Origin: Gemmatimonadota bacterium
Lineage (GTDB): Bacteria; Gemmatimonadota; Gemmatimonadetes; Gemmatimonadales; Gemmatimonadaceae
Direction of reading: 5' to 3'
DNA: 64,000 nt
Assembly (NCBI GenBank): GCA_016182795.1
Contig: JACPFW010000035.1
Coordinates: 25,929 to 89,928 of the forward strand
A program made the translations under genes and the position numbers. The notes beneath the pieces were generated by a model. That model had not been told where the DNA came from. It searched no databases and saw only the letters and a program-made list of their open reading frames with translations. Positions 9,516-18,291 of this stretch are shown in pieces (position 1 is the first letter of the stretch; the number at the start of each line of letters is the position of its first letter).

Positions 9516-9824
9516 TGACGCAAAGGCAGGGCAGGTGTATCAACGTCTCATCCTGCAGCACGGCAACTGTCGTTCGCACTGGCATCCTGATGGCCAGGGA
9601 GCAAGTCGATTTGCCACGGGGGACCTCTCGCGTAACGCGGGGCGACGGGCGCCGCCATATGGTCATTTTTGTGGCACGGCCGGCGAACCAGATCAGGACG
9701 TGATATCTTCAAACGTTACGTACCGTAATAGCATTACCCTGCGATGCTGCGACGTCGGCCCGGAGCCCGCAGCATGGCCATCCAGGGCACTACTCACGAG
9801 CACACCTAACAAGGGGTCTCTGTC

Positions 9825-10913
9825 ATGATGCCAAGGTCACGACACCGTCGTCACCGTGACGCCGTGGACGCGCGGGTGGTGATGGGGCTGATCGCGCTGA
9901 TGACTCTTCTACCCCTGCAGCTCTCGGCGCAGCGGCGAACGGCCGCGTCGATTCAGGGCCGCGTGGTCGATATCGGCGGAGTTCCCGTTCCCAACGCACG
10001 GGTCCTCATCGCCGACTCCAAGCGGCGTACGGCCAGCGATGAGGAGGGCCGCTTCGTGCTCAGCGCCCTGCCGGCCGGCGACACCCTTCGGATCGTGGTG
10101 GCGCGGATCGGGTTCAAGCCGATCATGGTGCCGGCGCTCTTGCATGAAGGCATGAATGACCTGGTGGCAGAACTCGAGCCGATCCCGATGCAGCTCAATG
10201 CGGTGTACACCGAGGCGGAGCAGTCCGGTCTGTTCGGTGTGGTGGGCGACACGGCCTTCAACGTCATAGCGGGCGCGCGCATTGCGCTCACCGCGGGACG
10301 AAAGCAGGAGGCGGCGACCAATGATCTTGGCCAGTTCGCCGTCGATTCGGTGGGGAAAGGGCCCAACTTCCTGCAGGTGACGAAGCCGGGCTATCGTCCG
10401 CGACTACTCTCGTTCTCGCAACCGGCGAAAGGTGGCTCCAAGCTGGCCATCTGGATGAAGCCCCTCCCGGCCGACGCATCCAAGCGGGACGGCGAGTTGG
10501 AGAACCGCGTCCATCAAGCGTTGTTTGACTTTCGCGCGCGCACCAGCTTCAAGTCAACGAAGGCGACGATCATCACGCGTGAGACCCTCGTCAAATACGG
10601 GATAGGGCTCACTCTGGGCGATGCGCTCAACCGCATGCCAGGGTCTGTCACCAAGAATCTCCGGGCGGACGGCTGGGTGCTCGTGGTCGATGAAACCGAG
10701 GCACCTGGCATGAGTCTCTTCGACTACTTCTCCGACGACGTGGAAATGTTGGAGCTCTATCCGCCGTGCTCGGACATCGCCTCCATGATGCGCACGTGGA
10801 ATAGGTCGTGCCGCATGAACGTGCAGTCGATGTCATTGGCGCGCGGCGCGGGTGCTGGCGTGGTAGCGCCGTCGGACGCGGTACCAGTAGCGCGGATATG
10901 GCTACGACGCTGA
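9825..10913 (+). CDS. Carboxypeptidase-regulatory-domain envelope protein
   Basis: 362 residues (or 361 from the second ATG), with AAGGGG upstream. A hydrophobic signal segment (VVMGLIALMTLLPLQLSAQ) is followed by two CarboxypepD_reg-like beta-sandwich domains: one around GRVVDIGGVPVPNARVLI (about 45-120) and a second, less regular one around residues 140-210. Then comes a region resembling a TonB-receptor plug fragment (TLVKYGIGLTLGDALNRMPG, about 245-265). There is no beta-barrel, so it is not a receptor by itself; it may be a truncated or accessory SusC-like protein. It sits between two inversely oriented R1 arms (9479 and 11298). Function unknown. Confidence 0.7.
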   Translation: MMPRSRHRRHRDAVDARVVMGLIALMTLLPLQLSAQRRTAASIQGRVVDIGGVPVPNARVLIADSKRRTASDEEGRFVLSALPAGDTLRIVVARIGFKPIMVPALLHEGMNDLVAELEPIPMQLNAVYTEAEQSGLFGVVGDTAFNVIAGARIALTAGRKQEAATNDLGQFAVDSVGKGPNFLQVTKPGYRPRLLSFSQPAKGGSKLAIWMKPLPADASKRDGELENRVHQALFDFRARTSFKSTKATIITRETLVKYGIGLTLGDALNRMPGSVTKNLRADGWVLVVDETEAPGMSLFDYFSDDVEMLELYPPCSDIASMMRTWNRSCRMNVQSMSLARGAGAGVVAPSDAVPVARIWLRR

Positions 10914-11341
10914 GGCGTGCCACCAAGCGTGCCCACGTCTATGTGGTGTGACGGATCTGGTGGCGCACGCGCGTGGCCGCGCTACGCGCCTTGGGGGGCA
11001 TGCTTCGGTGGTCGCGCGCGGGCACGGAGGAGTACGGTATGGCCACACCCCGCACGCCCCCGCACCGCCAGCTCCCAAGCGGAGTGGCTCGGCATCCCAA
11101 GCCGGACACGGCATCGCGCAACGAACCACAGAGACGCCATGTTGACTACTTTCGAGTAGCCGAAGCCTGAGCCGACGACCGCGGGGGACGTCTGGATGGT
11201 GACGTACCATCCCGGCCTCCGTGCAGCGCACGTCCTCGGCGGCGCACCCCTCAATTGCCCAATCCGTGTTGCTCCGTGTTCATCCGTGGTAAGCCGTGCC
11301 GCGCTGGCTGACCCTGGTCTGCGCACGACAACCGTGATTGC
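10914..11341. other. Intergenic region between convergent genes, 428 bases
   Basis: Several short open frames exist but none has a ribosome site, a sensible composition or any recognisable family. The only clear structure is the R1 arm at 11261-11298. Confidence 0.5.
11261..11298 (-). repeat. R1 repeat, single reverse arm
   Basis: AATCCGTGTTGCTCCGTG followed by TTCATCCGTGGTAAGCCGTG; its reverse complement is the R1 word series seen at 9479. The two arms face each other across one gene, 1.8 kb apart. Confidence 0.75.
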
Positions 11342-13219
11342 TCAGGGCCGGAACACGTCGAGTGCCAGCTCCACCTTTCCAAACGGCGCCGATACCTGCA
11401 CGCCCTGCACCGCACCGCGCACGCGGTCGAGCATTTCGCGCGCAATAGCAATGCCTTCGGCCACGGCGTGGTCCTTGGACTTTTCGTTGGCGCGCCGCAT
11501 ACGATCAATCACCGCGGGCGGCACCGTGACGCCGGGTACCTCGTTCGCCAGGAACTCGGCGTTGCGCACCGACACCAGCGGCCAGATGCCGGCCACCACG
11601 GGAATGCGCGTCTCCTCGATGCGCGCAAGGAAGTGCTCGAGTTGGGCCGTGTCGAAGACCGGCTGCGTCACCGCAAACTCGGCGCCGGCCTCCACCTTCC
11701 AGGCAAAGCGCTTGAGCTCGTGTTCGGGGTCGATCGCCACTGGATTGACGCCCACGCCAATCACGTAGCGCGTTGGCGCGCCAATGCTGTTGCCGCCGGG
11801 ATCCACGCCATGATTCAGCCGGCTCACGAGATTCGTCAGGCCAATGGCGTCGATGTCGAACACCGCGGTGGCGTCGGGGTACGGCCCCATCTTGGGCGGA
11901 TCGCCAGTGACGAGCAACACGTTGTGCAGGCCGAGCGCCGACGCGCCGAGCAGGTCGGATAGCATGCCGAGCAGGTTGCGGTCGCGGCAGGCGTAGTGCG
12001 TGACCGTCTCGATGCCGCATTCCTGCTGGATGAGCACGCTGGTGGCAATGGCACTCATGCGGCTTTGCGCGCGCGGTCCGTCGGGCACATTGACGGCATC
12101 CACGCCGGCGGCCTTCAGCTTGCGCACTTCGTCGAGCATCCGCGACGGCTCGACGCCGCGCGGCGGGACAATCTCGACGCTCGTCACGAACTCGCGGGCC
12201 GCCAACTTGCGCCCCCACGCCGACCGTTCGCCCAGCGGCACCGTCGCGACCGCGTGCGATTCGTGCTGCGTCGTCACGCGCGAGAAGCGTCCGCCCCCCG
12301 CCGAGCCCTCGACCGTGGCGTGGCGCGGTACGAGCGGGCGCACGCCGTCCACCATGGCGCGAATGTGCTCGGGTGTGGTGCCGCAGCAGCCGCCGACAAT
12401 GCGCACCCCGGCCTGGATCAAGTTGCGGGCGTACGACGCCATGTACTCGGCGTTGGCCATGTACATCACGCGTCCGCCGACGTCGCGCGGCATGCCGGCG
12501 TTGGGCATCGCCGAGAGTTTCTTGGTCGTGACCAGCGCCATCCGCTCGATCGCTTCAAGGATCGTCTGCGGTCCAACCGAGCAGTTCAGCCCGATGATGT
12601 CCGCGCCCGACTCTTCCAGCGCTTCCGCGACCTCTTCGGGCGGAACGCCAAATGACGTCACGCCGTCGGTCCCAACCGTCATCTGCGCAATGATCGGCAG
12701 GGCGGGATCCACGGCGCGCGCCGCCTTGACGGCCTGCGTGATCTCGTCGAGATCGCTGAACGTTTCGAGGATGAAGCAATCCACGTCGCCGTCGCGCAGG
12801 GCGCCCATCTGCTCGGCAAAGAACGCCTCGGCTTCCTCGCGCGAGGTTGGCCCGTACGGTTCGATACGGAGTCCCAACGGACCGACGGCGCCGGCCACCA
12901 GCGCATCATCACCCGCCGCTTCGCGGGCGAGCGTGGCCGCCGCGAGGTTGAACGCGCGCACCTGCCCCTCGAGCCCGTAGTGCTGCAGTTTGGGCCGGTT
13001 GGCGCCAAACGAGTTGGTTTCGAGCAGCTCGGCGCCGGCGCGCACGTAGTCGGCATGGATGCCGCGCACGAGGTCGGGCTGGCGGACGTTCAGTTCATCG
13101 TAGCATTGGTTGATGAACACGCCCTTTGCGTACAGCATCGTTCCCATCGCGCCGTCGGCGATCACCACCTGATCGGGGTCCAGCAGCCGCTGCCGCAGCG
13201 CATCGCGCGTCGCGCTCAT
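11342..13219 (-). CDS. yitJ: Homocysteine S-methyltransferase / methylenetetrahydrofolate reductase fusion
   Basis: 625 residues. The N-terminal homocysteine methyltransferase domain (about 1-310) starts with VVIADGAMGTMLYAKG and carries the zinc cysteines in LNCSVG and GGCCGTTPEH. The C-terminal MTHFR domain (about 340-625) has VTHYACRDRN and LLVTGDPPKMGPYP, the FAD/folate region. The pair reduces methylene-THF to methyl-THF and can move a methyl group to homocysteine; this architecture is known as YitJ in Firmicutes. Start at ATG 13219, whose ATG overlaps the metH stop (ATGA), so translation is coupled to metH and both fall under the metH leader. The open frame continues upstream into metH antisense-like sequence, which I exclude. 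Confidence 0.93.
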   Translation of the reverse strand: MSATRDALRQRLLDPDQVVIADGAMGTMLYAKGVFINQCYDELNVRQPDLVRGIHADYVRAGAELLETNSFGANRPKLQHYGLEGQVRAFNLAAATLAREAAGDDALVAGAVGPLGLRIEPYGPTSREEAEAFFAEQMGALRDGDVDCFILETFSDLDEITQAVKAARAVDPALPIIAQMTVGTDGVTSFGVPPEEVAEALEESGADIIGLNCSVGPQTILEAIERMALVTTKKLSAMPNAGMPRDVGGRVMYMANAEYMASYARNLIQAGVRIVGGCCGTTPEHIRAMVDGVRPLVPRHATVEGSAGGGRFSRVTTQHESHAVATVPLGERSAWGRKLAAREFVTSVEIVPPRGVEPSRMLDEVRKLKAAGVDAVNVPDGPRAQSRMSAIATSVLIQQECGIETVTHYACRDRNLLGMLSDLLGASALGLHNVLLVTGDPPKMGPYPDATAVFDIDAIGLTNLVSRLNHGVDPGGNSIGAPTRYVIGVGVNPVAIDPEHELKRFAWKVEAGAEFAVTQPVFDTAQLEHFLARIEETRIPVVAGIWPLVSVRNAEFLANEVPGVTVPPAVIDRMRRANEKSKDHAVAEGIAIAREMLDRVRGAVQGVQVSAPFGKVELALDVFRP

Positions 13220-16200
13220 GAGGCCTCCGCCGCGGTCCGCACCGCGTAGTACTTGCATTCGGGGTGGTGGAAGACGATCGCCGCCGTGCTCTGTTCCGGA
13301 ACGAGCTGGAACGACTCCGTAAGCGTCATCCCCAGCGCCTGCTCGGCGGGCAGCAGTTTGAAGACTTGCGCGTGATCGTCGAGGTCGGGGCATGCCCCGT
13401 ACCCCCACGAGTAACGCTTGCCCTGTTCGGCGCCGAGCCCGAGTTCGCGGCGGATGCGCAGGTGCATCCACTGCGCTGTCGCCTCGGCCGCTTCCACCGA
13501 CAGGCCGTGCACCAGGAACGCCTCGCTGTATTCACCGGCCGCCTGCAGCGCGGCGAAGCGCTCCGACGCCGCCTCGCCGACTGTCACCACCTGCAGGGCG
13601 ATCACGTCCACGTCGTCGCTCCCCACCGGGCGCACATAGTCGGCGAGGCAGAGGCGCTCGCGCCCCGCCTGTCGCGGGAAGGCGAAGCGGGCGATCTCGC
13701 GCTTCGAACCGCCGTCGCTCTCAAACGCCGCCGGGTCGTACACGACGATGGCGTTGCCATCGGCCTGCACCGGGAAGTAGCCGTACACCGCGCGGGGCCG
13801 CAGCCAGCCGTCGCGCATGGCCTCGCCTTCGAGCCGGTGGCGCATCGGTTCAAACTCATCGCGCACCAACGCGTCGAACGCGTCACCCGATCCGCGTCCG
13901 CCCCATTGCAGGCGATACAGCTCATCGAGGTCGAGCAGGTCGAGCACTTCGCGCACGGGAATCTCATCCATGATGCGAGCGCCAAAGAACGGCGCGCGCG
14001 GCACGGCCACGTCGGTGCGCACGTCGCTGCGCTCGCCCCCCGACTCACCCGACCGCACATCCTTGCCGACATGCGCGTGCAGGAACACGTCGTTGCGCGC
14101 GTCCTCGTGCAGCTGCTGCGTAAATGCGGGGCGCACCGATGGATCCTGCAGGCGGTCCATCGTCTCCAGCCCTTCAAACGCGTCCTTGCAGTAGAAGACG
14201 CCCGGTGCGTACGCGCGCTCGGCGTCCACGAACATCGCCCGGCGCCCAAAGCGCCGATTGATGGCCGCGCCGCCGATCAGCACCGGCAGGGCGAGTCCGC
14301 GCCGGTCGAGCTCCTGCACGCACAGCGGCATCTGCTTGGACGTGCTCACCAGCAGCGCGCTCAGGCCAATCGCGTCGGCCTTCAGCTCCACGGCCTTGTC
14401 GACGATGGTGTTCACCGGCACCTGCTTGCCGAGGTCGTGCACCGTGTAGCCGTTGTTGGCGAGAATCGTGTTGACGAGCGACTTGCCGATATCGTGCACG
14501 TCGCCGTAGACCGTGGCGAGCACCACGGTGCCCTTGGTGTAGCCCTCCTGCCGCTCGAGGAACTGCTCGAGGTGCTTCACGGCGCGCTTCATCACCTCGG
14601 CGCTCTGAAGAACGAACGGCAGGATCAGCTCGCCGGCGCCGAACTTGTCGCCGACGTCCTTCATGGCGGGGAGCAGCACTTCGTTGAGCACGCGCACCGG
14701 CTCGTCGCGCACGCGCGCCGCGTCGAGCGCCGCCTCGATGCCCTCCTTCTTGCGGTGCACCACCATCCAGTGCACGCGCTGCTCTGCACTCATGCCCTCG
14801 GTTGGATCCGACTTCTCCGCCATCTGCCGCCCGCCATCCGCCTTCTGCGAGAACCGTTCGATCAACTTCTGAAGCGCGTCGGGCCGTCGATTGAAGATCA
14901 GGTCGTCGGCGAGAGCGCGCGCGTCGGCGGGGATCTCGGCGTACGGCGTGATGTGCGCGGGGTTCACGATGGCGGCGTCGAGCCCGGCCTGCACGCAGTG
15001 GTGCAGGAAGACCGAGTTGAGCGTGCCGCGCGCCTCGGGGGAGAGGCCGAACGACACGTTGCTGACACCGAGGATCGTGAGCACGCCCGGCAGGGCGCCC
15101 TTGATGGCGCGGATGCCCTCGATGGTCTCGTGCGCCGAGTCGATCCACTCTGCGTCGCCGGTGGCGAGGGTGAAGGTCAGCGCGTCGAAGATCAGGTCCG
15201 ACGGCGCCATGCCGTATTCGCCGACCACGATGTCGTGGATCTTGCGCGCCACCTCGACTTTCCGCGCGGCGGTGCGCGCCATGCCGGCCTCGTCGATGGT
15301 CAGAGCCACGAGGGCGGCGCCGTGCTTCTTGGCGATCGGCACCACGCTTTCGATGCGCTTGCGCCCGTTCTCCATGTTGATGGAGTTGACCATCGCGCGC
15401 CCCGGCACGTGCTCGAGCGCGCGGGCGATGACGTCGGGCTCCGTGCTGTCGATCATCAGCGGCGCTTCCACCGACTGCGACAGCAGGCGCACGACCTGCG
15501 CCATCTGCTCGGCCTCGTCGCTGCGCTCGGTCACGGCGACGCAGACGTCGAGCACGTGCGCGCCGCCGTCCACCTGCTCGCGCGCCACCTCGAGAATGCC
15601 TTCGTAGTCCTCGGCGAGGAGGAAGCGCTTCACCTTGCGCGAGCCCTGCGCGTTGACGCGCTCGCCGACGATCAGCGGCGCCGGGTCCTGGTGCAGCGTG
15701 ATGGCGCGCATTGCGGACGACACGCGGGGCACCGCGTGCGCGCGGGCGGCGGCCGGTGCGGCGGCGGGCGAGCGCACCGCCTGTACGACGGCCTCGAGAT
15801 GCGCGGGCGTCGTGCCGCAGCAGCCGCCGACCACACGCACGCCGAACTGGTGCACGAACTCGCGCAGCGCCTCGGCCATCGGCGCGGGCTCGAGCGGGTA
15901 CACCGCGTCGCCGGTGCCCGTGTTGAGCGGCAGGCCGGCGTTGGGGATGCAGCTCACCGGGCGCGTGGCGTGCTCGGTGAGGTAACGCACCGGCTCGCGC
16001 ATATGCTCCGGGCCGGTGGAGCAGTTGAGGCCGATGATGTGGATCGGCAGCGCCTCGAGCGTCGTCATCGCGCTCGCGATGTCGGTGCCCAGCAGCATGC
16101 GCCCGCTCGTATCGAGCGTCACCTGCGCCTGCACCGGCACGCGGTGCCCAAGCTCAGCGAACAGCTGCTCAAAGCCGGCGATCGCCGCCTTCACCTCGAG

Positions 16201-16725
16201 GATGTCCTGCGACGTCTCCACCAGCAGCACGTCCACGCCGCCCTCGACGAGGTACTTCGCCTGCCAGTAGTACTGCTCGGCGAGCGCGTCGAAGGTGATC
16301 GCCGACAGCGCGGGATCGCTCGAGCTCGGCAGCATCCCCGTGGGGCCAATGGAGCCGGCGACGAACCGCGGCTGTTCGGGGGTGGCGTACTTGTCGCACG
16401 CCGCCCGCGCGACGCGAACGGCCGCCACGTTGATGTCGCGGGCCTTGTCCTTGAGCCCCCACTCGTCGAGCCGGCGCGGCGTGCTCTGGAACGTGCAGGT
16501 CTCCACGACGTCGCACCCCACGGCGAGGAATGACTCGTGGATCGACTGGATCACATCCGGGCGCGTGAGCACCAGATGATCGTTGCACCCCTCGAGCGCG
16601 GTGCCGCCAAAATCGTCGGCGGTCAGGTGAAAGCGCTGAATGCTCGTGCCCATCGCGCCGTCGAATACCAGCACGCGGTCTCCGAGGGCGGAGAGGTAAC
16701 GCGAATCGACCGGCGGAGGAGTCAT
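13216..16725 (-). CDS. metH: Cobalamin-dependent methionine synthase
   Basis: 1169 residues with all four MetH modules: homocysteine-binding barrel (1-335; LNCSTG and GGCCGTTPAH zinc cysteines), pterin-binding barrel (about 350-615), cobalamin cap and Rossmann domain (about 650-890; DVHDIGK with His744 as lower cobalt ligand), and AdoMet-dependent reactivation domain (about 900-1169; RYSWGYGACPDLDDH). It makes methionine from homocysteine and methyl-THF. ATG 16725 is preferred over an in-frame TTG ten codons upstream; neither has a Shine-Dalgarno sequence, the leader there being a C/T tract. Residues about 626-636 (KADGGRQMAEK) are encoded by a copy of the R2 repeat in the linker before the cobalamin cap. 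First gene of a two-gene methionine operon. Confidence 0.97.
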   Translation of the reverse strand: MTPPPVDSRYLSALGDRVLVFDGAMGTSIQRFHLTADDFGGTALEGCNDHLVLTRPDVIQSIHESFLAVGCDVVETCTFQSTPRRLDEWGLKDKARDINVAAVRVARAACDKYATPEQPRFVAGSIGPTGMLPSSSDPALSAITFDALAEQYYWQAKYLVEGGVDVLLVETSQDILEVKAAIAGFEQLFAELGHRVPVQAQVTLDTSGRMLLGTDIASAMTTLEALPIHIIGLNCSTGPEHMREPVRYLTEHATRPVSCIPNAGLPLNTGTGDAVYPLEPAPMAEALREFVHQFGVRVVGGCCGTTPAHLEAVVQAVRSPAAAPAAARAHAVPRVSSAMRAITLHQDPAPLIVGERVNAQGSRKVKRFLLAEDYEGILEVAREQVDGGAHVLDVCVAVTERSDEAEQMAQVVRLLSQSVEAPLMIDSTEPDVIARALEHVPGRAMVNSINMENGRKRIESVVPIAKKHGAALVALTIDEAGMARTAARKVEVARKIHDIVVGEYGMAPSDLIFDALTFTLATGDAEWIDSAHETIEGIRAIKGALPGVLTILGVSNVSFGLSPEARGTLNSVFLHHCVQAGLDAAIVNPAHITPYAEIPADARALADDLIFNRRPDALQKLIERFSQKADGGRQMAEKSDPTEGMSAEQRVHWMVVHRKKEGIEAALDAARVRDEPVRVLNEVLLPAMKDVGDKFGAGELILPFVLQSAEVMKRAVKHLEQFLERQEGYTKGTVVLATVYGDVHDIGKSLVNTILANNGYTVHDLGKQVPVNTIVDKAVELKADAIGLSALLVSTSKQMPLCVQELDRRGLALPVLIGGAAINRRFGRRAMFVDAERAYAPGVFYCKDAFEGLETMDRLQDPSVRPAFTQQLHEDARNDVFLHAHVGKDVRSGESGGERSDVRTDVAVPRAPFFGARIMDEIPVREVLDLLDLDELYRLQWGGRGSGDAFDALVRDEFEPMRHRLEGEAMRDGWLRPRAVYGYFPVQADGNAIVVYDPAAFESDGGSKREIARFAFPRQAGRERLCLADYVRPVGSDDVDVIALQVVTVGEAASERFAALQAAGEYSEAFLVHGLSVEAAEATAQWMHLRIRRELGLGAEQGKRYSWGYGACPDLDDHAQVFKLLPAEQALGMTLTESFQLVPEQSTAAIVFHHPECKYYAVRTAAEAS
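14818..14848 (-). repeat. R2 repeat inside metH
   Basis: Reads CGCCATCTGCCGCCCGCC followed by ATCCGCCTTCTGC, the same words as the R2 copies at 23157-23337 and 53139-53180. It is in frame, in the linker between the pterin and cobalamin modules, and encodes KADGGRQMAE. Confidence 0.7.
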
Positions 16726-16763
16726 TATGAGGGGAAGGGGAAGGGGCAGGGGCAATTGAAAAT

Positions 16764-16789
16764 GCCCAGGGCGACGGGGCGCCCAGGGC
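16764..16789 (-). terminator. Hairpin of the metH leader (possible attenuator)
   Basis: On the minus strand GCCCTGGGCG, a six-base loop CCCCGT, then CGCCCTGGGC, a ten-base stem with one mismatch, followed directly by ATTTTC. It begins two bases after the SAM-II aptamer and 39 nt before the metH ATG, so it may act as the expression platform. Confidence 0.55.
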
Positions 16790-16790
16790 T

Positions 16791-16841
16791 GGCGCTTTAG
16801 CGAAGGATTAGCGTGGCCGCAATTTGCCCGAAATCGCCACG
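16791..16841 (-). promoter_or_regulatory. SAM-II riboswitch aptamer in the metH leader
   Basis: Read on the minus strand, the P1 stem CGTGG pairs with CCACG; between them are GATTT and ATTGCGG; after the stem comes CTAA and then GCTAAAGCGCC. This is the order and spacing of the SAM-II H-type pseudoknot (known cores have GAUUU, UUGC and GCUAAA at these places), and the total length of 51 nt matches the compact aptamer. It precedes metH-yitJ, a sensible target: SAM would switch off methionine synthesis. Identified by eye; a covariance search with the Rfam SAM-II model would settle it. Confidence 0.78.
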
Positions 16842-16929
16842 TGCTACGGTTGTCGTTCTAATGATCGTCATCCCATGCGGTGAATTGCAAGGGAATCCGT
16901 GAAAGGCGGGCGGCGGCGCCGCCCCACCA

Positions 16930-17334
16930 TTAGATCCCCGGCTGCGGCTCCGGCGGTGTCACGATCGGCCCGCCGCGTCCCGTGCGCTGCGCGCGCGTTT
17001 GCACGTGCGACGCCAGCGCGGTGAGCCGGGCGCGCTCGAGGGGAAGCCGCAGCTCGGCCAGCACGGCGCGCCGCACGGGGCCGGCGAGCGGCGTCGCGGG
17101 GTCGCCGTACGCCACCAGCGCGCCGCCCGGCGCGAGCGGAAGCGCGCGCGCGTCACCTCCGGTGGCGAGCAGTGCGCGGTCGACCACGGCAAGAAGCGGC
17201 GGCGCGGCCCCGGCGACGAACACCGCTTCGCCGAGTGTGGCGGCGGTCAGGACCTGATGCCCGGCGGCGCCGAGCGCCTGGGCGATGCCTTCGAGAAGCG
17301 CCGCATCGGCGCCGACAAGCAGTATGGAAGCCAC
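16930..17334 (-). CDS. Degenerate response-regulator receiver-like protein
   Basis: 134 residues starting at GTG 17334. The fold pattern is that of a receiver domain: ILLVGADAALLEGIAQAL, then LLAVVDRALL with an Asp at the phosphorylation position (about 52), then GGALVAYGD. The conserved Lys near the end and the N-terminal acidic pair are not evident, so phosphorylation is doubtful. It stands alone without a histidine kinase, 31 nt downstream of the YggU gene in the same direction. Role unknown; the family assignment is moderate. Confidence 0.6.
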   Translation of the reverse strand: MASILLVGADAALLEGIAQALGAAGHQVLTAATLGEAVFVAGAAPPLLAVVDRALLATGGDARALPLAPGGALVAYGDPATPLAGPVRRAVLAELRLPLERARLTALASHVQTRAQRTGRGGPIVTPPEPQPGI

Positions 17335-17365
17335 GGTCAGTCGGTAGGGTGGCGAAAGGTCATGG

Positions 17366-17659
17366 TCATGGAGCGAGGAGCCGCGCGGTTGCCGCGGCCG
17401 CATCAATGCCGTCGACGTCGACGAGTTTGGCGCGGCTGGTGTGCCCGGCCGCAATGTGCACGGCGCGCGCCGGCACGCCCAGCGCCGCGGCGAGCACGGC
17501 GATGACGGCGTCGTTGGCGGCGCCATCCACGGGCGGCGCCTGCACGCGCACCCGCAGCGCGTCGCCGTGCGTGCCGTCGACGCCCGGCTTCTTGGCGCGC
17601 GGCTGCACGTGCACGGCAAAGCGCACGCCGGCGTCGCGGGTCGACACGGTGAACGCCAT
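17366..17659 (-). CDS. YggU/DUF167 family protein
   Basis: 97 residues of the DUF167 (YggU) family, with the typical VRFAVHVQPRAKKPGVDG start and the RVQAPPVDGAANDAVIAVLA core. Small cytosolic alpha/beta protein of unknown biochemical function, commonly found beside YggT. Its ATG (17659) overlaps the stop of the upstream YggT gene, so the two are translationally coupled. Confidence 0.88.
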   Translation of the reverse strand: MAFTVSTRDAGVRFAVHVQPRAKKPGVDGTHGDALRVRVQAPPVDGAANDAVIAVLAAALGVPARAVHIAAGHTSRAKLVDVDGIDAAAATARLLAP

Positions 17660-18249
17660 CAGGCGAGCCGCATCAGGAAACCCTGCACGATCCCAAGCAG
17701 GAAGTAGGCGACGATCGGCGTGATGTCGATCATCATCACCAGCGGAATGAAACCGCGCAGCGGATGCAGCAGCCATTCGGTGAGCGTGTACGACCACCGC
17801 ACGTACCAAGCGAACGGCGACGGATGCACCCACGAGACGATCACCCGCACGATGATCGCGAAGCGCAGCAGCTCGAACGCCCACGAAATGCCGAGGCGCA
17901 GCGCGCCGCGCAGGCCGCCGGACAGCATGCCCGCCGCGATCGCCGCCTGGTCGCGCACAAACGCGAGCAGTTCGAGCGCGATGATGCCGGCCAGCACCAC
18001 GACGACGAGCGTCCACCACGGCGCCGACGCCGGACTGCCGCCGGCGCGCACCACGCGGCGCTCCACCGGCGCCATGAACGGACGGATGCTGTTGCGCAGG
18101 AAACCGGCGAGCGGGCCGAACGGGTTGATCCGCCGAATCCGCACGAGCCAGTCGAGCAGGCAGACGAGCGCGACGACAAGCGCGACGGCGAGGAAGCCCC
18201 CGCGCAGTGCGTTGATGAAGACGTCGAGACCATACAGCAGCGCGCTCAC
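17659..18249 (-). CDS. YggT family integral membrane protein
   Basis: About 196 residues with two YggT repeats: hydrophobic segments near LAVALVVALVCLLDWLVRI, TLVVVVLAGIIALELLAFV, FAIIVRVIVSWVHPSP and VMMIDITPIVAYFLLGIVQG. The RIRRINPFGPLAGFLR and WLLHPLRGFIPL stretches are family hallmarks. Members have been tied to osmotic stress and cell division, but no activity is proven. Start set at GTG 18249; a TTG two codons earlier is the alternative. First gene of a YggT-YggU-receiver run. Confidence 0.85.
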   Translation of the reverse strand: MSALLYGLDVFINALRGGFLAVALVVALVCLLDWLVRIRRINPFGPLAGFLRNSIRPFMAPVERRVVRAGGSPASAPWWTLVVVVLAGIIALELLAFVRDQAAIAAGMLSGGLRGALRLGISWAFELLRFAIIVRVIVSWVHPSPFAWYVRWSYTLTEWLLHPLRGFIPLVMMIDITPIVAYFLLGIVQGFLMRLA

Positions 18250-18291
18250 GCACAAAATTTGTGCGGGCGCGCCGCGATCAACAAGGCGCGG

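Larger units (their letters stand above)
9404..9824. other. Intergenic region, 421 bases
   Basis: Holds the hairpin terminator at 9439-9466 and one R1 arm at 9479-9515. The rest (9516-9824) shows no coding signal I trust. An AT-richer patch at about 9700-9740 (CAAACGTTACGTACCGTAAT) is the likeliest promoter area for the downstream gene, but I could not fit clear -35/-10 boxes. Confidence 0.5.

Noticed and set aside
10914..11341. Several short open frames as small genes
   Set aside because: None has a ribosome site or believable composition, and they overlap one another on both strands.
13264..16533. 1089-codon plus-strand frame opposite metH
   Set aside because: Composition (Arg, His, Gln, Val) typical of an antisense shadow; metH is unmistakable on the other strand.
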